A stretch of DNA of 64,000 nt from Candidatus Neomarinimicrobiota bacterium (GTDB lineage Bacteria; Fidelibacterota; JAANXI01): contig JAIPJS010000008.1 in NCBI GenBank assembly GCA_021734025.1, positions 62,001-126,000 on the forward strand, given 5' to 3'. Positions 54,810-62,680 of this stretch are shown here, piece by piece. A model generated the notes under the pieces. It saw only the letters and a program-made list of their open reading frames with translations. It did not search any database and was not told the origin of the DNA. Position numbers and translations under genes: made by a program. Position 1 is the first letter of the stretch. Each line of letters begins with the position of its first letter.

Positions 54810-55940
54810 TCAAAATCGCGAATACCGTATCTCAACATCCATTTCGTCCAATACTTCCTCAAGGTTTACCAGGAAATCCCGGATATCCGTATGATCGATG
54901 GCGCCGAGCACTGAGAGCCGAAAGGTGTCTTTATCCGATACTTTGCCGGGGTAAATGGTAAATCCCCGCTCGTATAGCCGGTCGTGCAGGTCGTTGAAAT
55001 CATAGTTGGGATGGTCCGGCTCGTAGATAGTGGTGAGAATTCGTGAGTGCTTTACATCATCACCAAGCAGAAACCGGAAACCCAATTTAGTGAGTCCATC
55101 GATGAGCGTCTTGTAGCTCTTACTGTACCGGTCCCAACGATTGGATTCGCCCTCCTCGAAATATTCGTCGATGGCCTGGCGCAAAGCGTAAGTCACCTGC
55201 ACCGGCGGCGTGAAGCGCATCTGCCCGGTGCGCTCGAAGTAGTCGTACTGCTTGTAGAGATCCAGATAAAATGTCCGGCCCTTGAACTTGCTCAACTTTT
55301 CCAATGATATATTTTTGCAGATGACGAATGCCAGTCCGGCCATCCCCTGGATGCACTTGTTGGAGGTGGACATGAGGAAATCCACCGGCGTCTCCCGGAG
55401 ATCGATGGGAATCCCCGCATAGCTGGAAATGGTATCCGCAAGCGTGGTCAGATTGTACTTTTTCGATATTGCCAGAAACGGCTCCAGCGGATTCAGGATC
55501 CCGGTGGTGGTTTCGTGATGCACCATGGCGATATGACTGATGGTTCGATCATTGGAGAGCATCTGATCCACAACCCGCCAGTCCAGCGCCGTACCCCATT
55601 CCACCTCGTAGACGGAGGTTGCGATATCGTAAGTCTTGGTAATTTGCTGCATCCGCTTGCCATACGCACCGTTGATGAGCAGGAGTATTTTTCCGTCCGG
55701 CGGAACGACCGACGCCAGCGTCGCATCCATCGCCGATGTTCCTGAGCCGCCGAACAGCACAGACGCATAATCGGTGCCGCCGTGAACAATTTTTACAAGG
55801 TCTTCACGGATACCGTCCATGACCACCTGAAATTCCGTTTCCCTGGGACAGATATCCGGAACCACCTGCGCCTGCTTCACGGTATCGGTTGTGGTTGCCG
55901 GTCCGGGGTTTAACAAAATGTTGCGTTTGATTTTTTTCAT
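54810..55940 (-). CDS. phnW: 2-aminoethylphosphonate--pyruvate transaminase
   Basis: A PLP-dependent class V aminotransferase (376 residues) that interconverts phosphonoacetaldehyde and 2-aminoethylphosphonate with alanine/pyruvate. The start LLNPGPATTTDTVKQAQVVP and CPRETEF are family hallmarks. The PLP Lys lies in STSNKCIQGMAGLAFV (about residue 193) and DTISSYAGIPID carries the cofactor Asp. In this setting, with PEP mutase and phosphonopyruvate decarboxylase, it should run in the biosynthetic direction to make AEP. It is the last gene of the phosphonate group, 530 bp downstream of the nucleotidyltransferase. Confidence 0.92.
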   Translation of the reverse strand: MKKIKRNILLNPGPATTTDTVKQAQVVPDICPRETEFQVVMDGIREDLVKIVHGGTDYASVLFGGSGTSAMDATLASVVPPDGKILLLINGAYGKRMQQITKTYDIATSVYEVEWGTALDWRVVDQMLSNDRTISHIAMVHHETTTGILNPLEPFLAISKKYNLTTLADTISSYAGIPIDLRETPVDFLMSTSNKCIQGMAGLAFVICKNISLEKLSKFKGRTFYLDLYKQYDYFERTGQMRFTPPVQVTYALRQAIDEYFEEGESNRWDRYSKSYKTLIDGLTKLGFRFLLGDDVKHSRILTTIYEPDHPNYDFNDLHDRLYERGFTIYPGKVSDKDTFRLSVLGAIDHTDIRDFLVNLEEVLDEMDVEIRYSRF

Positions 55941-55949
55941 AGAAAAAGT

Positions 55950-56229
55950 AGTATAGTGTTTAGGTGTTCAAGTGTTCAAGTTGAAAAAATGTGTTTCTGT
56001 GTTACAGTGTTTCTGTGTTACAGTGTTATTGTGTTATGGTTGAAAGCGTCATGCGTCCGGAGTCTTGGGTCAATTATTACGGTTTTTTTGTTCGTTGTTT
56101 GTAGTTTGTTGTTAGTTGAAATATACGCAATAAAAACCCTTTCTAAGGTTACCGATCCTTTCCTGCAGCAAACCAAAAACGACAAACAACCAACGGTTTT
56201 AAATGGTTTTTTAAAAAGGTATAGCAGAG
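55950..56229. repeat. Short-period repeats within the phosphonate gene group
   Basis: 55950-56040 is a long degenerate run of GTGTTTAGGTGTTCAAGTGT and TGTGTTACAGTGTTT units. It continues into a low-complexity part (around 56085-56120, GTTCGTTGTTTGTAGTTTGT). The plus-strand frame across it is an artefact of the repeat. Confidence 0.6.
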
Positions 56230-56463
56230 TTATTCAACAAATTGGGCGACTTCGACCTCGGTTCCATGACCAATAGCTCGTTCGGCATGGTTTAGTACCT
56301 GCTCTGTAGTCTCATCATCTAAGTAAAACTCACCACAGTTGTCGCAAATCTGTGCAGGAACATTTCTAAGAACGATAACCGTTCCTTTTCGTTCAAGGGT
56401 AACGGTTGTTTTACCCCATTCCGTATCACCTTCCTTATGAAAAATTTTAGTAAATAATATTAC
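56230..56463 (-). pseudogene. Truncated YgiT-type (MqsA-like) zinc-finger antitoxin remnant
   Basis: A 77-codon frame reads ...HKEGDTEWGKTTVTLERKGT, then VIVLRNVPAQICDNCGEFYL, then DDETTEQVLNHAERAIGHGT and EVEVAQFVE before TAA. This matches the small YgiT-type zinc-finger antitoxins. The second Cys pair (CDNC) is intact, but the first CxxC and a start codon are missing. The frame runs back through ILFTKIF to a TAG at 56464-56466 with no ATG, GTG or TTG in a plausible place. The partner toxin (DUF4258- or MqsR-type) is not present upstream. It is probably the decayed 3' part of a toxin-antitoxin locus. Confidence 0.75.
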
Positions 56464-56469
56464 CTATTA

Positions 56470-57207
56470 TCACCGTTCATGAATCACCGGAAAAATCTCC
56501 TCCCGGGCACGCCGGAGGTTTTCAGCCTTGTCGATCTCGATCCACGCCAGTTCCGGGAGTTTCAGGCATTGCAGCGGCCGCTCGTTCTGTGCTACCCGGA
56601 CGATGACCTCCTCGTAGTGCAAGTTCTCTTCGCCTAATTCATAATCGTATTCCGCATATTCCCAAACCTTTTGCAGGTAGGGATACGAGAGTTTAGTGAT
56701 GCCAACCAGCTCACCGATGGCTTGATCTTTCTCCGGGATATCTTTTCCGAGATTTGTCAGGTGATTCTTCTCATCCACGGTGATGTATACTTCGTCCCCG
56801 GAGCCGGAGAGTGGTGCCACCAACATTACGTCTTTCGACTTTTCTTCCAGAATCTCCGAAATCGCGCGCTCCTCGTAGAGCAGATCGGATTCCAGAAGAA
56901 GAATTTCTCCATTGATCAGGTTTTTCGTCTGAGAGAGGGAATACATGCTCCCGGTCTCTTGATACCGGGGATTGTGGGCATATTCGATGTTCAGCTTCCC
57001 ATTGAAGGATTCACCAATTTCAATATGAAACCGTTCCTGCAGGAAGCCGGTGACGATGACCACATCGGTGATGCCGGATTCTGCCAGGTTTTCCAGGGAA
57101 TAGTGGATCAGCGGTTTTTCGTCCACCGGCAGAAATGCTTTCGGTAGCTCCTCGGTAATGGGATGAAGCCGTGTGCCCATTCCGGCAGCAAGGATGACGG
57201 CTTTCAC
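56470..57207 (-). CDS. Nucleotidyltransferase, CTP:AEP cytidylyltransferase (PntC)-like
   Basis: A 245-residue nucleotidyltransferase (NTP_transferase fold). The nucleotide-binding motif is ILAAGMGTRLHPITEELPKA at residues 5-24. The Asp metal ligand is in ILLLESDLLYEERA (about 107), and a second acidic ligand lies in LPELAWIEIDKAENL (about 225). Its place among AEP biosynthetic genes fits a cytidylyltransferase that makes CMP-AEP, the activation step of PntC-type systems. A phosphocholine (LicC-like) or sugar substrate is the alternative. The GTG start overlaps the stop of the decarboxylase gene by 4 bp. Confidence 0.8.
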   Translation of the reverse strand: MKAVILAAGMGTRLHPITEELPKAFLPVDEKPLIHYSLENLAESGITDVVIVTGFLQERFHIEIGESFNGKLNIEYAHNPRYQETGSMYSLSQTKNLINGEILLLESDLLYEERAISEILEEKSKDVMLVAPLSGSGDEVYITVDEKNHLTNLGKDIPEKDQAIGELVGITKLSYPYLQKVWEYAEYDYELGEENLHYEEVIVRVAQNERPLQCLKLPELAWIEIDKAENLRRAREEIFPVIHER

Positions 57208-58331
57208 GAGAGGCGCTCCAGGTGCTCCATGAATTTGCGTTTGATCTCCAGCGGCTCCTCCGGCCGGCTCAGATTCGCCCGTGATCCGGTGCGGATTTTT
57301 ACGACCAGCATGACAGGACCGTCGACTTTGGCAAATTCCGGAAATACGGCGCTCAGTTCATCTTTGGAATGAACGATCAATGCACCTTTATATCCGCAGG
57401 ATTTTGCAAGGGACCGGAAATCCACGGCGCCGGAGTTGTTGATCTGTCCGCCGGTGGACTCGTGTGCGTGATTATCGAACAGAATGTGGTGAAAGTTCGC
57501 CGGCTGCTGTGTGCCGATGGTGGCCAGTGCCCCCATCTGCATTAGCAGAGCGCCGTCGCCATCCATGGTAAAAACTTTGGAAGTCGGTTTTTGCAGAGCA
57601 ATGCCAAGAGCAATGGACGGCGCGCATCCCATCCCGCCTGGATTATAGAATCGGTTTTGGGCGGTGCGTCCGAGATCCTGGCAGGCCTCGTGGAGTTCGC
57701 GGGAGGTTTTCCCGGTGGTGGAGACCAGGATATCCTCGTCTGTGATATGCTCCAGGATGGCAAAGATAGCCTCCTCGCGGGACATGAGGTCCGACTCCCG
57801 CTTCGGTTTGGCTTCCAGCGGTTCAAATACGCCTTTCCGGATTACGAGAGCGTAAGGGAGATTTTCAGTTTTCATATAATTCACAGCTTCCCTGACCTGT
57901 TCCCGGGCTTCGTTCGTATCTTCGGATAAAATGGCGTGGCGGACGTCCAGCAGGTCGAGCAGGTCGGTCATAATCCGGCCGATCTGGCGGTGCTGATGCG
58001 CTTCCGGCTTCCCCGGTTCCCCGCGCCAACCGATCATGAGGAGCGCCGGAATCCGGTAGATGTCCGGCCCACACAGCGAGGTGAGCGGATTGACCGTTTT
58101 CCCGAATCCGGAATTCTGCATATAGATAACCGGATATTTCCCGGTGGCCAGGTGATAGCCGGCTGCGACAGCCGTGGCTTCGCACTCGTTTACCGTTGGC
58201 ACGTTCGTAAATTCCGGGTGGTCTTCTTCCAGAAAACTCATCCAGGATTTGTAGGTGCTGTCCGGTACGCCGGTGAAAAACGTCAGTTCGTTGTCCCGGC
58301 AGATGTCAGCAAAATTTGAACACTGGAGCAT
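57204..58331 (-). CDS. Phosphonopyruvate decarboxylase
   Basis: A ThDP-dependent enzyme (375 residues) that decarboxylates phosphonopyruvate to phosphonoacetaldehyde, the step that makes C-P bond formation irreversible. Visible are FTGVPDSTYKSW (about residue 20), NECEATAVAAGYHLATGKYP with the cofactor Glu, MQNSGFGKTVNPLTSL, and the ThDP/Mg motif MDGDGALLMQMGALATIG (about 240) followed by DNHAHESTGG. The longer frame to 58370 would start inside the 28-bp palindrome. ATG at 58331 with AAGGGA upstream is preferred. Confidence 0.92.
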   Translation of the reverse strand: MLQCSNFADICRDNELTFFTGVPDSTYKSWMSFLEEDHPEFTNVPTVNECEATAVAAGYHLATGKYPVIYMQNSGFGKTVNPLTSLCGPDIYRIPALLMIGWRGEPGKPEAHQHRQIGRIMTDLLDLLDVRHAILSEDTNEAREQVREAVNYMKTENLPYALVIRKGVFEPLEAKPKRESDLMSREEAIFAILEHITDEDILVSTTGKTSRELHEACQDLGRTAQNRFYNPGGMGCAPSIALGIALQKPTSKVFTMDGDGALLMQMGALATIGTQQPANFHHILFDNHAHESTGGQINNSGAVDFRSLAKSCGYKGALIVHSKDELSAVFPEFAKVDGPVMLVVKIRTGSRANLSRPEEPLEIKRKFMEHLERLS

Positions 58332-58355
58332 TAAATAATGATTCCCTTGAAATGA

Positions 58356-58383
58356 GTAGAGACGTGCCATGGCACGTCTCTAC
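58356..58383. repeat. Perfect 28-bp palindrome, copy 2
   Basis: Identical to 47504-47531 (GTAGAGACGTGCCA and its reverse complement). It lies in the 64 bp between the PEP mutase stop and the decarboxylase start, so it is transcribed in the operon and could fold into a strong hairpin in the leader of the decarboxylase gene. Confidence 0.9.
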
Positions 58384-58395
58384 AATTTAATAAAA

Positions 58396-60114
58396 CTATA
58401 CTCCCGTAAGCATCACTTCCGCCGCCTTCTTATCCTCGGGGTTGTGAATCTCCAGCCAGCCCTTGTTGACTTCAAGAAAATGAACATCGTAACCGCGATC
58501 AATCATCTCCTGGAGCATATCCGTCATGGACGCCTTTTTGAAGCTCTCCGCTTCGTGGAATTTTCCTGTGTTATCCTTGCAGTCGTGATACACCGTCTTC
58601 AGATGTTCCGCACCGTCCTCTGAGAAATACGCGATGCCAGTGTATTCGCCCTCGGCCTGCTCCATGTCCAGCTGCTTGCCGATACGCAGAACCTTTTGAT
58701 CAATTGGACTAATTAAGCGACGCGGCGAATCGTCGTATGAGGATTTGGCCACCACCAGATCCAGCACCTTGTCCTGCATATGTTTGTGATATTTGTATGT
58801 GCCGTCGATGGCGATAACGATATCAAGATTCGTGTCCACGAGGTTTTTGATAATAAATTCGTTGAAGAGCACGTCGGAGTTCACAAACAGCAATTTCCCG
58901 GAGATAGCCTCTTCCGCATGAAAGAGAGAGTCCACCGAAAAGCCGGTATCGTAATCGGGATTGTCGTAATAGGAGATATTCAGATCGGGAAATTCGTCCC
59001 GCTTGTAGCCCCGGATCACCGCAGTTTTCTCCACGCCACAGCGCTTCAGGGTTTCCATCTGATGTTCCAGAACGGTCTTGCTGTTCACGGAAATCAGCGC
59101 CTTGGGATCGTCGAAATCCCGGCTTTTTCCGGCAGCCGGAATGATAGCGGTCAGTCCGGCCTTTTGTGAAAAGGCGGCATCCTTTTCCTTCACATCGGTA
59201 AATCCCACCAGATTGAAGATCTCCTTCACCGGCGTGCAGTACGGATCGGCTTCCAGCGATCGCTTATTAATCAGGATGTTCTTGGCCACGTTTTCCATGG
59301 CTTTTACCGACGATCGGAGCATATGATTCGCGTGGATGATCACGTTAAAACCGCGTTCGACCAATTCCTGTTCCGGTACGTGGTTGTAGGCAGTGGGAAC
59401 GCACACCAGCGGCTTGCGTTCACCGAGTTCACTGCTGAGTTTGTCGTATTCTTCTGAAAACCGGAATACGTCCGCCGGATCTTTGACTTTCGAATGAATC
59501 ATAATGCCGTCGGCTCCGGCCTGCAGGTACTGTTTCGCCCGGCGGACCGCATCTTTGACTCCGTGGCCGGCGATCAGGCTTTCCAGCCGGGCGATAATCA
59601 TGAAGTCATCCGTGGACTGAATGGCTTTCCCGCGCCGGATTTTAGTGGCGAAGGTCTCCGGATCTTCCAGGTCCTGCTTGGCGTCTCCGGACAGGGAATT
59701 CCGCTTGGGAAAGACTTTGTCCTCGATGATGACCGCGGAGATACCGAGCGCCTCGAACCGCTTCACCATATACTCGAAGTGGGAAGCGTCTCCGCCGGTG
59801 TCGCCGTCCACGATGAGCGGCTTGTTGGTCACGTCCAGGATCTGGGTGATGTTCATCAGCCGGGAGTCGATTCCGACGATTTCCGCATCCGGATAGCCCT
59901 TGCTGGCGGTGTCCGTCAGGCTGCTCTCCCAGAGCCCGTCGAACTCCTCCCGGTAGGTTTCGTCGTCCTCTTCGACTTCGATAAACGAGTTGTTTCCAAT
60001 GAGTGCGCTGATGCCGTTGTGAGCTTCGATGATGCGAACGAACCCCTTTTCAGCGATTAGCTCCTTCAGTCTGCTCCGACGTTTTTCAGGGGTGATGATG
60101 TTACGGAGAGTCAA
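58396..60114 (-). CDS. Phosphoenolpyruvate mutase fused to a nucleotidyltransferase domain
   Basis: A 572-residue fusion. Residues 1 to about 310 are PEP mutase, the C-P bond-forming enzyme. They show IIEAHNGISALIG, VDGDTGGDASHFEYMVKRFE and the signature EDKVFPKRNS (about residue 157), which separates mutases from other members of the isocitrate lyase superfamily. From about residue 327 an NTP_transferase domain follows: AIIPAAGKSRDFDDPKALIS, then KLLFVNSDVLFNE (metal Asp) and a closing EVNKGWLEIHNPEDKKAA. The second domain probably nucleotidylates a phosphonate or glycan precursor. The TTG start has AAAGGA 8 bp upstream. It is the first gene of the phosphonate operon. Confidence 0.93.
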   Translation of the reverse strand: MTLRNIITPEKRRSRLKELIAEKGFVRIIEAHNGISALIGNNSFIEVEEDDETYREEFDGLWESSLTDTASKGYPDAEIVGIDSRLMNITQILDVTNKPLIVDGDTGGDASHFEYMVKRFEALGISAVIIEDKVFPKRNSLSGDAKQDLEDPETFATKIRRGKAIQSTDDFMIIARLESLIAGHGVKDAVRRAKQYLQAGADGIMIHSKVKDPADVFRFSEEYDKLSSELGERKPLVCVPTAYNHVPEQELVERGFNVIIHANHMLRSSVKAMENVAKNILINKRSLEADPYCTPVKEIFNLVGFTDVKEKDAAFSQKAGLTAIIPAAGKSRDFDDPKALISVNSKTVLEHQMETLKRCGVEKTAVIRGYKRDEFPDLNISYYDNPDYDTGFSVDSLFHAEEAISGKLLFVNSDVLFNEFIIKNLVDTNLDIVIAIDGTYKYHKHMQDKVLDLVVAKSSYDDSPRRLISPIDQKVLRIGKQLDMEQAEGEYTGIAYFSEDGAEHLKTVYHDCKDNTGKFHEAESFKKASMTDMLQEMIDRGYDVHFLEVNKGWLEIHNPEDKKAAEVMLTGV

Positions 60115-60823
60115 TGCGGTATCCTTTTATCTGGTCTGACCAATTGACGGACAAATGTAACATTATCGGTTGAACAAAAAAAGAAGACAGATTGAAAAAC
60201 ACCGATGGAACACGGGATGACCATAACATAATATGAATAAACTGTCCACTGATAACGATCGGACCGGAAATAATTGAGCTGCCCCGGCAGGGGCTCCTTC
60301 CGGAGCGAAGACACGCGAAGGGGCACAAATATAAAATAGAGAGAACATTTATCAGTCCCGAAGGGACGACAAGATGAATAGCACCGGGCTCTCCTAAGGG
60401 AAAGGTGCTTGACAGTTTATCCTCGGAGATTACTTCACGAGATTCCTCGACTCCCCCAGCAGGTCGGGGTCGCTCGGAATGACTGGAGGTATCGATACCG
60501 TTACAACTCATCCTCTTATTCTTCCGCTACCCGAAAACAACTCGGAATTTCCGATTGCTGCGAGCGGGTGAGACGTATCTCCGAAGCATGTGAACATCCG
60601 TACTCCTTCCTCTTCCGAAGAGGATGGAGTGGTGTCTTATTGCTTTCCTCCATTAGATACTTAGCCTCACAATCTCATTGCGAGGTGAACTAGGATTTAC
60701 CGTCGCCGATTCCCGTCTTGACGGGATCGGTGACGGTGATCCGGGAAAATGGATATGAGTGGATAAAAGACAAACAACTAATCAAAACCACTAAAGCGGT
60801 TACTACCAACAGCGGGGAATCAA
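60115..60823. repeat. 709-bp repeat-rich gap upstream of the phosphonate operon
   Basis: No gene is supported. It contains CAGTCCCGAAGGGACGACAA near 60352, a copy of the GAGATTCCTCGACTC...CGGAATGAC motif at 60437-60488, GCCTCACAATCTCATTGCGA at 60664-60686 and an 18-19-bp imperfect inverted repeat at 60699-60736 (ACCGTCGCCGATTCCCGTC / ACGGGATCGGTGACGGT). The promoter of the phosphonate operon should lie in the first 200 bp; no clear motif is visible. Confidence 0.55.
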
Positions 60824-62674
60824 TTACTCCTCTACCGCATCCTCCGGCGTTACATGATTCGCAAACTGCATATCATAGAGCCTGCGGTACACGCCATCTT
60901 TGGCAAGCAGTGTCTGGTGATCGCCGGTTTCCACAATGCGGCCGGCTTCCATGACCACGATCTTGTCGGCGTGGGTGACCGTTGAAAGCCGGTGCGCGAT
61001 CACCAATGTAGTGCGATCCTGCATCAGCTGATCGATGGCATTCTGCACCAGCTGCTCGGATTCGGTGTCCAGGGAAGAGGTGGCTTCGTCCAGGATCAGG
61101 ATGGGGGGATTTTTCAGCAGCGCCCGGGCGATGGAGATACGCTGGCGCTGTCCGCCGGAAAGTTTAATGCCCCGGTCTCCGATGTTGGTTTGGTATCCTT
61201 CCGGGAGATTTTCGATAAAGTCGTGAGCATTGGCTGCCCTGGCGGCCTCTTTGATGTCATCCAGGGAGACCTCCTCCAACCCATAGCCGATGTTATAGGC
61301 AATGGTATCGTTAAACAGGATTGTCTCCTGGGTCACAATCCCCAGCGACTGACGCAACGATTGAAGATCGTATTCCCGGACGTCAATGCCATCTATGGTA
61401 ATTTGGCCCTTCTCCACGTCGTAAAAGCGCGGCACCAGATCCACCATCGTCGATTTCCCCGCGCCAGAAGGTCCTACGAACGCCACGATGTCGCCTTTAT
61501 TTACTTCCAGGTTAATATCCTGCAGCACCCATTCGTCATCGTATTTGAAAGAGATATCGTCGTACACAATGGCCTCGGAGAACTCCGTAAACTTCACGGC
61601 GTCTTCCGGCTCGGTGATCTCCGGTTCCCGGTCCAGGATACCAAAGATGCGCTCCGCCGCGGCCATCCCGGACTGAATAACGTTATTAACGCCGCTCATG
61701 GCCTTCAACGGCTGGAGCAGCGCGAATAGAAGGATTATAAACCGGATGAAGTCCTCGGCGGTGAGGGCTTGCGCCTCCAGTACCTGGAGGCCGCCATACC
61801 AGAGAAGTACGACGCCGATGGTCACACCCAGGATCTCGTTCAGCGGTGAACTGACGACCGAGAGGCGCTGGTGCCGGAACGCTAATTCAAAATGGCGATG
61901 AGTTGCGCTTTTGAAGCGCTTATTTTCGTAATCCTCGGTGGCAAATGCCTTCACTATCCGGATGTTGTTCAGCATTTCGTGCAGGATACCCATGACTTCC
62001 GCAATCTGCTGGTACGTGCGGCTGCTCTTGCGTCGGAGCGACTGGCCGATCTTCGTGATCAGGATGGCGCTGATTGGCAGGATGATGATCGCCATGAGCG
62101 TAAGCTGCCAGCTGATAATAAACAGCAGCGTAACCATCACAATAATGTTAATCGGCTCCACCAGCAGTTTCCGGAAACTCTGGCTGACGGCGCTCTTCAT
62201 TTCGTTTACGTCATTGATCAAGATCGATGAGATATTCCCCGCCCGGTGCTTGTCAAAAAAGGACATAGAGAGAGTATGGAGTTTAGTATACAATTGGTCT
62301 CGTACGTCCCGTATGATGCGAAAATTGACGAACCCGATCCCCAATCCCTGCAAATAGTAAAAGATATTTTTCAGGATGAAGGTAGCCAGGATGACAAAGC
62401 AGAGCACCTTCAGCGTATCGATGGGATCATCCCTGTAAATCAGCTTTTTAGTGTACTGTTTCAGGTGCTGGTTCAGGTTAAGTTCGGCGGGTTGTGTGTT
62501 ATCGACGACCTCTTCTGCCACCGGCCGGTCCTCGAATATGGTATTGACCAGAGAAGCGGTCAGCCAGACCGAAGCGGAGTTAAACAGCACATAAAAAATG
62601 GAAGCCGTTGTGGCCAAAAGCATAATGGCCAAATACGGCTTGACAAAAGAGAGGATACGAAGATATAGTTTCAT
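60824..62674 (-). CDS. ABC transporter, MsbA-like (fused permease and ATPase)
   Basis: A half-transporter of 616 residues: six transmembrane helices (about 10-340, with an unusually long first periplasmic loop at 45-75) and an ATPase domain. Walker A is GPSGAGKST (about residue 408), the signature is LSGGQRQRISIARALL, Walker B is ILILDEATSSLD, and the H-loop is IAHRLST. It resembles MsbA, the lipid A-core flippase, and other type I exporters. With the LpxL-like acyltransferase upstream in the same unit, a lipid A or lipid-linked glycan export role is likely. It starts 6 bp after the TsaC-like stop. Confidence 0.9.
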   Translation of the reverse strand: MKLYLRILSFVKPYLAIMLLATTASIFYVLFNSASVWLTASLVNTIFEDRPVAEEVVDNTQPAELNLNQHLKQYTKKLIYRDDPIDTLKVLCFVILATFILKNIFYYLQGLGIGFVNFRIIRDVRDQLYTKLHTLSMSFFDKHRAGNISSILINDVNEMKSAVSQSFRKLLVEPINIIVMVTLLFIISWQLTLMAIIILPISAILITKIGQSLRRKSSRTYQQIAEVMGILHEMLNNIRIVKAFATEDYENKRFKSATHRHFELAFRHQRLSVVSSPLNEILGVTIGVVLLWYGGLQVLEAQALTAEDFIRFIILLFALLQPLKAMSGVNNVIQSGMAAAERIFGILDREPEITEPEDAVKFTEFSEAIVYDDISFKYDDEWVLQDINLEVNKGDIVAFVGPSGAGKSTMVDLVPRFYDVEKGQITIDGIDVREYDLQSLRQSLGIVTQETILFNDTIAYNIGYGLEEVSLDDIKEAARAANAHDFIENLPEGYQTNIGDRGIKLSGGQRQRISIARALLKNPPILILDEATSSLDTESEQLVQNAIDQLMQDRTTLVIAHRLSTVTHADKIVVMEAGRIVETGDHQTLLAKDGVYRRLYDMQFANHVTPEDAVEE

Positions 62675-62680
62675 ACGGCG

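Noticed and set aside
55950-56040. CRISPR array suggested by repeated GTGTT units
   Set aside because: Units are 7-8 bp, imperfect and contiguous, with no spacers of constant length and no cas genes in the window.
55956-56276. Plus-strand frame of 106 codons
   Set aside because: It reads through the TGTTACAGTGTT short-period repeat and runs antisense to the antitoxin remnant.
58332-58370. Extended N-terminus (MARLYSFQG...) for the phosphonopyruvate decarboxylase
   Set aside because: The upstream ATG lies inside the 28-bp palindrome, and the family N-terminus matches the start at 58331, which has a ribosome binding site.
60101-60511. Minus-strand frame of 136 codons starting MSCNGIDTSSHSERPRPAGG
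   Set aside because: It translates the dispersed GAGATTCCTCG/CGGAATGAC repeat; similar spurious proteins arise wherever this repeat occurs.
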